From the NCBI RefSeq assembly GCF_051014685.1, contig NW_027478399.1, positions 1,984,001-2,048,000 on the forward strand: a stretch of DNA of 64,000 nucleotides, given 5' to 3'. Made by a program: the position numbers and the translations under genes. Shown piece by piece: positions 1 to 11,200 of this stretch (position 1 is the first letter of the stretch; every line of letters begins with the position of its first letter). The notes under the pieces were generated by a model. It did no database searches. It saw nothing but the letters and a program-made list of their open reading frames with translations, and was not told the DNA's origin. This DNA is from Ptiloglossa arizonensis (lineage: Eukaryota; Arthropoda; Insecta; Hymenoptera; Colletidae).

Positions 1-413
1 GTATTTTCCCCTAGGCCTTTGTAGTTATTGGTTTCGAGTATCAGACTTGCGAAAATTTTGATGGTTTCTCAAATATTCCTTAACTTCAAACTGTCTTATC
101 TCGCGAACGGATTGGCGAACTCGAGAAATTCCTGTTGCATCTGAATGTGTAAACTCGCCCGATTACAATGGTGTGTGTACTTTTCCCCTAGGCCATTCCA
201 GTTATTGGTTTCGAGTATCAGACTTGCGAAAATTTTGATGGTTTCTCAACCATTCCTTAATTTCAAACTACCATATCTCGCGAACGGATTGACGAACTCG
301 AGAAATTCCTGTTGCATCTGAAAGCAGAAACTCGCCCGATTACAACGGTGTGTGTATTTTTGCTCTAGGCAATAGTAGTTATTGGTTTCTAGTATCAGAC
401 TTGCGAAAATTTT

Positions 414-595
414 GATGGTTTCTCAACCATTCCTTAACTTCACACTCCCATATCTCGCGAACGGATTGACGAACTCGTGATACTATATTCCTGTTGCATC
501 CGAAAGTAGAAACTCGCCCGATTACAATGGTGTGTGTACTTTTCCCTTAGGCCATTCCAGATATTGGTTTAGAGAATCAGACTTGCGAAAATTTT
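414..595 (+). repeat. 182-bp monomer variant with a 5-bp expansion (ten copies in window)
   Basis: The usual CTCGAGAAATTCC is replaced by CTCGTGATACTATATTCC. This lengthens the monomer by 5 bp and destroys the CTCGAG palindrome. The same variant starts at 414, 950, 4139, 4498, 42006, 42542, 45731, 48212, 59363 and 60783. It is absent from the HOR core at 14-36 kb and from 36-42 kb, so it marks the long-range duplicated blocks. Several copies also share the tail variant GGTTTAGAGAATCAG. The simplest reading is one insertion event spread by later block duplication. Confidence 0.93.
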
Positions 596-3430
596 GATGG
601 TTTCTCAACCATTCCTTAACTTCAAACTCCCAAATCTCGCGAACGGATTGGCGAACTCGAGAAATTCCTGTTGCATCTGGAAGCAGAAACTCGCCCGATT
701 ACAATGGTATGTGTATTTTTGCCCTAGGCCATAGTAGTTATTGCTTTCGAGTGTCAGACTTGCGAAAATTTTGATGGTTTCACAACCATTCCTTAACTTC
801 AATCTCCCATATCTCGCGAACGGATTGACGAACCCGAGATATTCCTGTTGCATCTGAAAGTAGAAACTCCCCCGATTACAATGGTGTGTGTACTTTTCCC
901 CTAGGCCAATCCAGTTATTGGTTTCGAGTATCAAACTTGCGAAAATTTTGATGGTTTCTCAACCATTCCTTAACTTCACACTCCCATATCTCGCGAACGG
1001 ATTGACGAACTCGTGATACTATATTCCTGTTGCATCCGAAAGTAGAAACTCGCCCGATTACAATGGTGTGTGTACTTTTCCCTTAGGCCATTCCAGTTAT
1101 TGGTTTAGAGAATCAGACTTGCGAAAATTTTGATGGTTTCTCAACCATTCCTTAACTTCAAACTCCCAAATCTCGCGAACGGATTGGCGAACTCGAGAAA
1201 TTCCTGTTGCATCTGAAAGCAGATACTCGCCCGATTACAACGGTCTCTGTATTTTTCCCCTAGGTCATTGTAGTTATTGGTTTCGAGATCAGAATTGCGA
1301 AAATTATGATGGTTTCTCAGCCATTCCTTAACTTCAATCTCCCATACCTCGCGAACGGATTGACGAACTCGAGAAATTCCTGTTGCACCTGAAAGCAGAA
1401 ACTCACCCGATTACAATGGCGTGTGTTCTTTTCCCCTAGGCCATTCCAGTTATTGGTTTCGAGTATCAAACTTGCGAAAATTTTGATGGTTTCTCAACCA
1501 TTCCTTAACTTCAATCTCCCATATCTCGCGGAGGGATTGACGAACTCGAGGAATTCCTGTTGCATCTGAAAGTAGAAACTCGCCCGATTACAATGGTGTG
1601 TGTTCTTTTCCCCTAGGCCATTCCAGTTATTGGATTTGAGTATCAGAATTGCGAGAGGTTTCATGGTTTCTCAACCATTCCTTAACTTCAAACAACCATA
1701 TCTCTCGAACGGATCGACGAACTCAAGATATTCCTGTTGCATTTGAAAGCAGAAACTCGCCAGATCACAACGGTGTGTGTATTTTTGTCCTAGGCAATAG
1801 TAGTTATTAGTTTCGAGTATCAGACTTGCGACAATATTGATGGTTTCTCAACCATTACTTAATTTCAAACACCCATATCTCACGAACGGATTGACGAACT
1901 CGAGAAATTCCTGTTGCATCTGAAAGCAGAAACTCGCCCGATTACATTGGTGTGTGTTCTTTTCCCCTAGGCCATTCCGGTTATTCGTTTCTAGCATCAG
2001 AATTGCGAAAATTTCGATGGTTTCCCAACCATTCCTTATCTTCAAACTCCCATATCTCGCGAACGGAATGACGCACTCGAGAAATTCCTGTTGCATCTGA
2101 AAGAGGAAACTCGCCCGATTACAAAGGTATGTGTTCTTTTCCCCTAGGTCATTCCAGTTATTGGTTTCGAGTATCAGAACAGCGAAAATTTTGATGGTTT
2201 CTCAAGCATTCCTTAATTTCAAACTCCCATATCTCGCGAACGGAATGACGAACTCGAGAAATTTCAGTTGCATCTGAAAGTGGAAACTCGCCCGATTACA
2301 AAGGTGTGTGTACTTTTCCCCTAGGTCATTCCAGTTATTGGTTTCGAGTATCAGACCAGCGAAAATTTTGATGGTTTCTCAAGCATTCCTTAACTTCAAA
2401 CTCCCATATCTCGCGAACGGAATGACGAACTCGAGAAATTCCAGTTGCATCTGAAAGTGGAAACTCGCCCGATTACAAAGGTATGTGCATTTTCCCCTAG
2501 GCCTTTGGAGTTATTGGTTTCGAGTATCAGACTTGCGAAAATTTTGATGGTTTCTCAACCCTTCCTTAATTTCAAACTCCCATATTTCACGCACGGATTG
2601 ACGAACTCGAGGGATTCCTGTTGCATCTGAAAGCAGAAACTCGCCCGATTACTAAGGTATGTGTATTTTTCCCGTAGGCCTTTGTAGTTATCGGTTTCGA
2701 GTATCAGACTTGCGAAAATTTTGATCGTTTCTCAACCACTCCTTAACATCAAATTCCCATATCTCGCGAACGTATTGACGAACTCGAGAATTTCCTATTG
2801 CATCTGAAAGCAGAAACTCGCCCGATTACAACGGTATGTGCATTTTTGCCCTAGGCCATAGGAGTTATTGATTTCGAGTATTAGACTTGCGAAAATTTTG
2901 ATGGTTCCTGAACCATTCCTTAACTTGAAACTCCCATACCTCGCGAACGGATTGACGAATTCGAGAAATTCCTGTTGTATCTGAAAGTAGAAACTCGCCC
3001 GATTACAATGCTGTGTGTACTTTCCCCCTAGGCCACTCCAGTTATTGATTTCGAGTATCAGACTTGCGAAAATTTTGATGGTTCCTCAACCATTCCTTAA
3101 CATCGAACTCCCATATCTCGCGAGCGGATTGAGGAACTCGAGAAATTCCTGTTGCACCTGAAAGTAGAAACTCTCCCGATTACAACGGTATGTGTACTTT
3201 CCCCCTAGGCCACTCCAGTTATTGTTATCGAATATCAGACTTGCGAAAGTTTTGATGGTTTCTCAACCATCTCTTAACTCCCAACTCCGACATTTCGCGA
3301 ACGGATTGACGAATCCGAATAATTTCTGTTGCATCTGAAAGTAGAAACTCTCCCAATTACAACGGTATGTGTATTTTGCCCGTAGGCCATTGTAGTTATT
3401 GGTTTCGATTATCAGACTTGCGAAAATTTT

Positions 3431-3607
3431 GATGGTTTCTCAACCATTCCTTAACTTCAAACTCCCATATCTCGCGAACGGATTGACGAACTCGAGAAAT
3501 TCCTGTTGCATCTGAAAGCAGAAACTCGCCCGATTACAATGGTGTGTGTACTTTTACCCTAGGCTATTCCAGTTACTGGTTACGAGTATCAGACTTGCGA
3601 GAGTTTT
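3431..3607 (+). repeat. Near-consensus 177-bp monomer (exemplar)
   Basis: This monomer is close to the majority sequence and serves as a map. Positions 1-40 hold the GATGGTTTCTCAACCATTCC segment and a C-rich stretch. Positions 42-66 hold the most conserved CpG-rich stretch, from TCGCGA through GAACGGATTGACG to CTCGAG. Positions 67-107 hold the GTTGCATCTGAAAG and ACTCGCCCGATTAC blocks. Positions 108-142 form the most variable part of the unit, around CCTAGG. Positions 143-177 hold AGTTATTGGTTTCGAGTATC and the GCGAAAATTTT tail. Its own departures from the majority are in the variable part, near TTTTACCCTAGGCTATTCC. Confidence 0.85.
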
Positions 3608-3961
3608 CATGGTTTCTCAACCATTCCTTAACTTCAAACTACTATATCTCGCGAACGGATTGACGAACTCAAGATATTCCTGTTGTATCTGAAAGCAGAA
3701 ACTCGCCCGATTACAACGGTGGGTGTATTTTTGCCCTAGGCCATAGTAGTTATTGATTTCGAGTATCAGACTTGCGAAAATTTTGATGGTTTCTCAACCA
3801 TTCCTTAACTTCACACTCCCATATCTCGCGAACGGATTGGCGAACTCGAGAACTTCCTGTTGCATCTGAATGCAGAAACTCGCCCGATCACAACGGTATG
3901 TGTATTTTTGTCCTAGGCAATAGTAGTTATTGGTTTCGAGTATCAGAATTGCGAAAATTTT

Positions 3962-5209
3962 GATGGTTTCTCAACCATTCCTTAATTTCAAACTACCATA
4001 TCTCGCGAACGGATTGACGAACTCGAGAAATTCCTGTTGCATCTGAAAGCAGAAACTCGCCCGATTACAACGGTGTGTGTATTTTTGCTCTAGGCAATAG
4101 TAGTTATTGGTTTCTAGTATCAGACTTGCGAAAATTTTGATGGTTTCTCAACCATTCCTTAACTTCACACTCCCATATCTCGCGAACGGATTGACGAACT
4201 CGTGATACTATATTCCTGTTGCATCCGAAAGTAGAAACTCGCCCGATTACAATGGTGTGTGTACTTTTCCCTTAGGCCATTCCAGTTATTGGTTTAGAGA
4301 ATCAGACTTGCGAAAATTTTGATGGTTTCTCAACCATTCCTTAACTTCAAACTCCCAAATCTCGCGAACGGATTGGCGAACTCGAGAAATTCCTGTTGCA
4401 TCTGAAAGTAGAAACTCGCCCGATTACAATGGTGTGTGTACTTTTCCCCTAGGCCAATCCAGTTATTGGTTTCGAGTATCAAACTTGCGAAAATTTTGAT
4501 GGTTTCTCAACCATTCCTTAACTTCACACTCCCATATCTCGCGAACGGATTGACGAACTCGTGATACTATATTCCTGTTGCTTCCGAAAGTAGAAACTCG
4601 CCCGATTACAATGGTGTGTGTACTTTTCCCTTAGGCCATTCCAGTTATTGGTTTAGAGAATCAGACTTGCGAAAATTTTGATGGTTTCTCAACCATTCCT
4701 TAACTTCAAACTCCCAAATCTCGCGAACGGATTGGCGAACTCGAGAAATTCCTGTTGCATCTGAAAGCAGATACTCGCCCGATTACAACGGTCTGTGTAT
4801 TTTTCCCCTAGGTCATTGTAGTTATTGGTTTCGAGATCAGAATTGCGAAAATTATGATGGTTTCTCAGCCATTCCTTAACTTCAATCTCCCATACCTCGC
4901 GAACGCATTGACGAACTCGAGAAATTCCTGTTGCACCTGAAAGCAGAAACTCGCCCGATTACAATGGCGTGTGTTCTTTTCCCCTAGGCCATTCCAGTTA
5001 TTGGTTTCGAGTATCAAACTTGCGAAAATTTTGATGGTTTCTCAACCATTCCTTAACTTCAATCTCCCATATCTCGCGGAGGGATTGACGAACTCGAGGA
5101 ATTCCTGTTGCATCTGAAAGTAGAAACTCGCCCGATTACAATGGTGTGTGTTCTTTTCCCCTAGGCCATTCCAGTTACTGGTTTCGAGTATCAGAATTGC
5201 GAAAATTTT
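3962..5209 (+). repeat. Internal duplicate of 237-1661 within copy 1
   Basis: The monomer run beginning with the GCTCTAGGCAATAG variant, followed by the 182-bp variant, the AACGGTCTGTG variant and the CGGAGGGATTG variant, repeats the run at 237-1661 with one monomer fewer. The anchors 414 and 4139 are equivalent and lie 3,725 bp apart, about 21 monomers plus the length of the odd-sized units. At 4,400-4,758 this copy has 359 bp (one 182-bp and one 177-bp monomer) that copy 2 lacks. Confidence 0.85.
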
Positions 5210-8200
5210 GATGGTTTCTCAACCATTCCTTAATTTCAAACTACCATATCTCGCGAACGGATTGACGAACTCGAGAAATTCCTGTTGCATCTGATAGCAG
5301 AAACTCGCCCGATTACAATGGTATGTGTATTTTTGCCCTAGGCCATAGTAGTTATTGGTTTCGAGTATAAGACTTGCGAAAATTTTGATGGTTTCTCAAC
5401 CATACCTTAACTTCACACTACCATATCTCGCGAACGGATTGACGATCTCGAGAAGTTCCTGTTGCATCTGAAAGCAGATACTCGCCCGATTACAACGGTC
5501 TTTGTATTTTTCCCCTAGGTCATTGTAGTTATTGGTTTCGAGATCAGAATTGCGAAAATTTTGATGGTTTCTCAGCCATTCCTTAACTTCAAACTACCAT
5601 ACCTCGCGAACGGATTGACGAACTCGAGAAATTCCTGTTGCACCTGAAAGCAGAAACTCGCCCGATTACAATGGGGTGTGTTCTTTTCCCCTAGGCCATT
5701 CCAGTTATTGGTTTCGAGTATCAAACTTGCGAAAATTTTGATGGTTTCTCAACCATTCCTTAACTTCAATCTCCCATATCTCGCGGACGGATTGACGAAC
5801 TCGAGAAATTCCTGTTGCATCTGAAAGTAGAACCTCGCCCGATTACAATGGTGTGTGTTCTTTTCCCCTAGGCCATTCCAGTTATTGGTTTTGAGTATCA
5901 GAATTGCGAGAGTTTTCATGGTTTCTCAACCATTCCTTAACTTCAAACTACCATATCTCTCGAACGGATCGACGAACTCAAGATATTCCTGTTGCATCTG
6001 AAAGCAGAAACTCGCCCGATTACAACGGTAGGTGTATTTTTGCCCTAGGTCATTGTAGTTATTGGTTTCGAGTATCAGACTTGCGAAAATTTTGATGGTA
6101 TCTCAACCATTCCTTAACTTCTAACTCCCATATCTCGCGAACGGATTGACGAACTCGAGAAATTCCTGTTGCATCTGAAAGCAGAAACTCGCCCGATTAC
6201 AATGATGTGTGTTCTTTTCCCCTAGGCCATTCCAGTTATTGGTTTCGAGTATCAAACTTGCGAAAATTTTGATGGTTTCTCAACCATTCCTGAACTTCAA
6301 TCTCCCATATCTCGCGGACGGATTGACGAACTCGAGGAATTCCTGTTGCATCTGAAAGTAGAAACTCGCCCGATTACAATGGTGTGTGTTCTTTTCCCCT
6401 ATGCCATTCCAGTTATTGGTTTCGAGTATCAGAATTGCGAAAATTTTGATGGCTTCTCAACCATTCCTTAACTTCAAACTCCCAAATATCGCGAACGGAT
6501 TGGCGAACTCGAGAAATTCCTGTTGCATCTGAAAGCAGATACTCGCCCGATTACAACGGTCTGTGTATTTTTCCCCTAGGTCATTGTAGTTATTGGTTTC
6601 GAGATCAGAATTGCGAAAATTATGATGGTTTCTCAGCCATTCCTTAACTTCAAACTACCATACCTCGCGAACGGATTGACGAACTCGAGAAATTCCTGTT
6701 GCACCTGAATGCAGAAACTCGCCCGATTACAATGGTGTGTGTTCTTTTCCCCTAGGCCATTCCAGTTATTGGTTTCGAGTATCAAACTTGCTAAAATTTT
6801 GATGGTTTCTCAACCATTCCTTAACTTCAATCTCCCATATCTCGCGGACGGATTGACGAACTCGAGGAATTCCTGTTGCATCTGAAAGTAGAAACTCGCC
6901 CGATTACAATGGTGTGTGTTCTTTTCCCCTAGGCCATTCCAGTTATTCGTTTTGAGTATCAGAGTTGCGAGAGTTTTCATGGTTTCTCAACCATTCCTTA
7001 ACTTCAAACAACCATATCTCTCGAACGGATCGACGAACTCAAGATATTCCTGTTGCATCTGAAAGCAGAAACTCGCCCGATTACAACGGTAGGTGTATTT
7101 TTGCCCTAGGCCATAGTAGTTATTGGTTTCGAGTATCAGACTTGCGAAAATTTTGATGGTTTCTCAACCATTCCTTAACTTCAAACTCCCATATCTCGCG
7201 GACGGATTGACGAACTCGAGGAATTCCTGTTGCATATGAAAGTAGAAACTCGCCCGATTACAATGGTGTGTGTTCTTTTCCCCTAGGCCATTCCAGTTAT
7301 TCGTTTTGAGTATCAGAGTTGCGAGAGTTTTCATGGTTTCTCAACCATTCCTTAACTTCAAACTCCCAAATATCGCGGACGGATTGGCGAACTCGAGAAA
7401 TTCCTGTTGCATCCGCAAGCAGAAACTCTCCAGATCACAACGGTGTGTGTATTTTTGTCCTAGGCAATAGTAGTTATTGGTTTCGAGTATCAGACTTGCG
7501 AAAATTTTGATGGTTTCTCAACCATTCCTTAACTTCAGTCTCCCATATCTGGCGGACGGATTGACGAACTCGAGGAATTCCTGTTGCATCTGAAAGTAGA
7601 AGCTCGTCCGATTACAATGGTGTGTGTACTTTTACCCTAGGCCATTCCAGTTATTGGTTTCGAGTATCAGACTTGCGAGAGTTTTCATGGTTTCTCAACC
7701 ATTCCTTAACTTCAAATTCCCATATCTCGCGAACGGATTGACGAACTCGAGAAGTTCCTGTAGCATCTGAAAGTAGAAACTCGCCCGATTACAATGGTGT
7801 GTGCACTTTTCCCCTGGGCCATTCCAGTCATTGGATTCGAGTATCAGACTTGCGAAAATTTTGATGTTTTGTCAACCATTCCATAATTTCAAACTCCCAT
7901 ATCTCGCGAATTGATTGACGAACTCGAGAAATTCCTGTTGCATCTGAAAGCAGAAACTCGCCCGATCACAAGGGTCTGTGTATTTTTGCCCTAGGCAATA
8001 GTAGTTATTGGATTCGTGTATCAGATTTGCGAAAATTTTGATGGTTTCTCAACCATTCCTTAACTTCAAACTCCCATATCTCGCGAACGGATTGACGAAC
8101 TCGAGAAATTCCTGTTGCATCTGAATGCAGAAACTCGCCCGATTACAACCGAATATGTATTTTTGCCCTAGGTAATAGTAGTTATTGGTTTCGAGTATCA

Positions 8201-11200
8201 GACTTGCGAAAATTTTGATGGTTTCTCAACCATTAATTGACTTCAAACTCCCATACCCCGCAAACGGATTGACGAACTCGAGAAATTCCTGATGCATCTG
8301 AAAGCACAAACTCGCCCGATTACAACGGTATGTGTATTTTTGCCCTAGGCAATAGTAGTTATTGGTTTCCAGTATCAGACTTGCGAAAATTTTGATGGTT
8401 TCACAACCATTCCTTAACTTCAAACTCCCATATCTCGCGAATGGATTGACGAACTCGAGAAATTCCTGTTGCATCTGAAAGCAGAAACTCGCTCGATCAC
8501 AAGGGTATGTGTATTTTTGCCCTAGGCAATAGTAGTTATTGGTTTCGTGTATCAGATTTGCGAAAATTTTGATTGTTTCTCAACCTTTCCTTAACTTCAA
8601 ACTCCCATATCTCGCGAACGGATTGACGAACTCGAGAAATTCCTGTTGCATCTGAATGCAGAAACTCGCCCGATTACAACCGTATATGTATTTTTGCCCT
8701 AGGTAATAGTAGTTATTGGTTTCGAGTATCAGACTTGCGAAAATTTTGATGGTTTCTCAACCATTCCTTAACTTCAAACTCCCATACCCCGCAAACGGAT
8801 TGACGAACTCGAGAAATTCCTGTTGCATCTGAAAGCACAAACTCGCCCGATTACAACGGTATGTGTATTTTTGCCCTAGGCAATAGTAGTTATTGGTTTC
8901 TAGTATCAGACATGCGAAAATTTTGATGGTTTCTCAACCATTCCTTCACTTCAAACTTCCATATCTCGCGAACGGATTGACGAACTCGAGAAATTCCTGT
9001 TGCATATCAAAGCAGAAACTCGCCCGACTACAACGCTATGTGTATAATTGGCCTAGGAAATAGTAGTTATTGGTTTCGAGTATCAGATTTGCGAAAATTT
9101 TGATGGTTTCTCGACCATTCCTTAACTTCAAACTCCCATATGTCGCCAACGGATTGGCGAACTCGAGAAGTTCCTGTTGCATCTGAAAGCAGAAACTCGC
9201 CCGATTACAATGGTAAGTGTATTTTTGCCCTAGGCTATTCCAGTTATTGCTTTCGAGTATCAGACTTGCGAGAGATTTCATGGTTTCCCAACCACTCCTT
9301 AACTTCAAACCATCATATCTCGCGAACGGATTGACGAACTCGAGAAATTCCTGTTGCATCTGAAAGCAGAAACTCGCCCGATCACAAGGGTATGTGTATT
9401 TTTGCCCTAGGCAATAGTAGTTATTGGTTTCGTGTATCAGATTTGCGAAAATTTTGATTGTTTCTCAGCCATTCCTTAACTTCAAACTACCATACCTCGC
9501 GAACGGATTGACGAACTCGAGAAATTCCTGTTGCACCTGAAAGCAGAAACTCGCCCGATTACAATGGTGTGTGTTCTTTTCCCCTAGGCCATTCCAGTTA
9601 TTGGTTTCGAGTATCAAACTTGCGAAAATTTTGATGGTTTCTCAACCATTCCTTAACTTCAATCTCCCATATCTCGCGGACGGATTGACGAACTCGAGGA
9701 ATTCCTGTTGCATCTGAAAGTAGAAACTCGCCCGATTACAATGGTGTGTGTTCTTTTCCCCTAGGCCATTCCAGTTATTGGTTTTGAGTATCAGAGTTGC
9801 GAGAGTTTTCATGGTTTCTCAACCATTCCTTAACTTCAAACAACCATACCTCTCGAACGGATCGACGAACTCAAGATACTCCTGTTGCATCTGAAAGCAG
9901 AAACTCGCCCGATTACAACGGTAGGTGTATTTTTGCCCTAGGCCATAGTAGTTATTGGTTTCGAGTATCAGACTTGCGAAAATTTTGATGGTTTCTCAAC
10001 CATTCCTTAACTTCAAACTCCCATATCTCGCGAACGGATTGGCGAACTCGAGAAATTCCTGTTGCATCTGCAAGCAGAAACTCTCCAGATCACAACGGTG
10101 TGTGTATTTTTGTCCTAGGCAATAGTAGTTATTGGTTTCGAGTATCAGACTTGCGAAAATTTTGATGGTTTCTCCACCATTCCTTAACTTCAGTCTCCCA
10201 TATCTCGCGGACGGATTGACGAACTCGAGGAATTCCTGTTGCATATGAAAGTAGAAACTCGCCCGATTACAATGGTGTGTGTTCTTTTCCCCTAGGCCAT
10301 TCCAGTTATTGGTTTCGAGTATCAGACTTGCGAAAATTTTGATGGTTTCTCAACCATTCCTTAATTTCAAACTACCATATCTCGCGAACGGATTGACGAA
10401 CTCGAGAAATTCCTGTTGCATCTGATAGCAGAAACTCGCCCGATTACAATGGTATGTGTATTTTTGCCGTAGGCCATAGTAGTTATTGGTTTCGAGTATA
10501 AGACTTGCGAAAATTTTGATGGTTTCTCAACCATACCTTAACTTCACACTACCATATCTCGCGAACGGATTGACGATCTCGAGAAGTTCCTGTTGCATCT
10601 GAAAGCAGATACTCGCCCGATTACAACGGTCTGTGTATTTTTCCCCTAGGTCATTGTAGTTATTGGTTTCGAGATCAGAATTGCGAAAATTTTGATGGTT
10701 TCTCAGCCATTCCTTAACTTCAAACTACCATACCTCGCGAACGGATTGACGAACTCGAGAAATTCCTGTTGCACCTGAAAGCAGAAACTCGCCCGATTAC
10801 AATGGTGTGTTTTCTTTTCCCCTAGGCCATTCCAGTTATTGGTTTCGAGTATCAAACTTGCGAAAATTTTGATGGTTTCTCAACCATTCCTTAACTTCAA
10901 TCTCCCATATCTCGCGGACTGATTGACGAACTCGAGAAATTCCTGTTGCATCTGAAAGTAGAACCTCGCCCGATTACAATGGTGTGTGTTCTTTTCCCCT
11001 AGGCCATTCCAGTTATTGGTTTTGAGTATCAGAATTGCCAGAGTTTTCATGGTTTCTCAACCATTCCTTAACTTCAAACTACCATATCTCTCGAACGGAT
11101 CGACGAACTCGAGAAATTCCTGTTGCATCTGCAAGCAGAAACTCGCCAGATCACAACGGTATGTGTATTTTTGTCCTAGGCAATAGTAATTATTGGTTTC

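Noticed and set aside
605..934. Minus-strand open frames of 82-166 codons recurring across the window (for example 605-934, 15580-15984, 24605-25105)
   Set aside because: They are the satellite read in one frame; the peptide repeats every 59 residues because 177 is divisible by 3. Ends coincide with a TGA present in most monomers and missing in some variants. There is no promoter, no non-repeat domain, and substitutions show no sign of codon constraint.
3529..3543. CENP-B-box-like match on the minus strand: ACCGTTGTAATCGGG in monomers with CCCGATTACAACGGT
   Set aside because: It matches seven of nine fixed positions of the mammalian box, but the two mismatches fall in the essential TTCG half. 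Scanning both strands of a 177-bp unit gives roughly a 0.4 chance of one such match. Many monomers, including this exemplar, further break it with AATGG. It could be tested by protein binding but is not claimed.
3431..3607. Monomer built from two ~88-bp half-repeats
   Set aside because: Small resemblances (GGTTTCGAG/GGTTTCTCA, CTCGCCCGATT/CTCGCGAACGGATT) do not extend beyond about a dozen bases or share a constant spacing.
5904..6095. Plus-strand 61-67-codon frames starting MREFSWFLNHSLTSN and MFFSPRPFQLL
   Set aside because: They span about one monomer and exist only where variants such as GAGAGTTTTCATGG supply an ATG and remove the usual TGA of TTTTGATGG. They are shadows of the repeat, copied with it.
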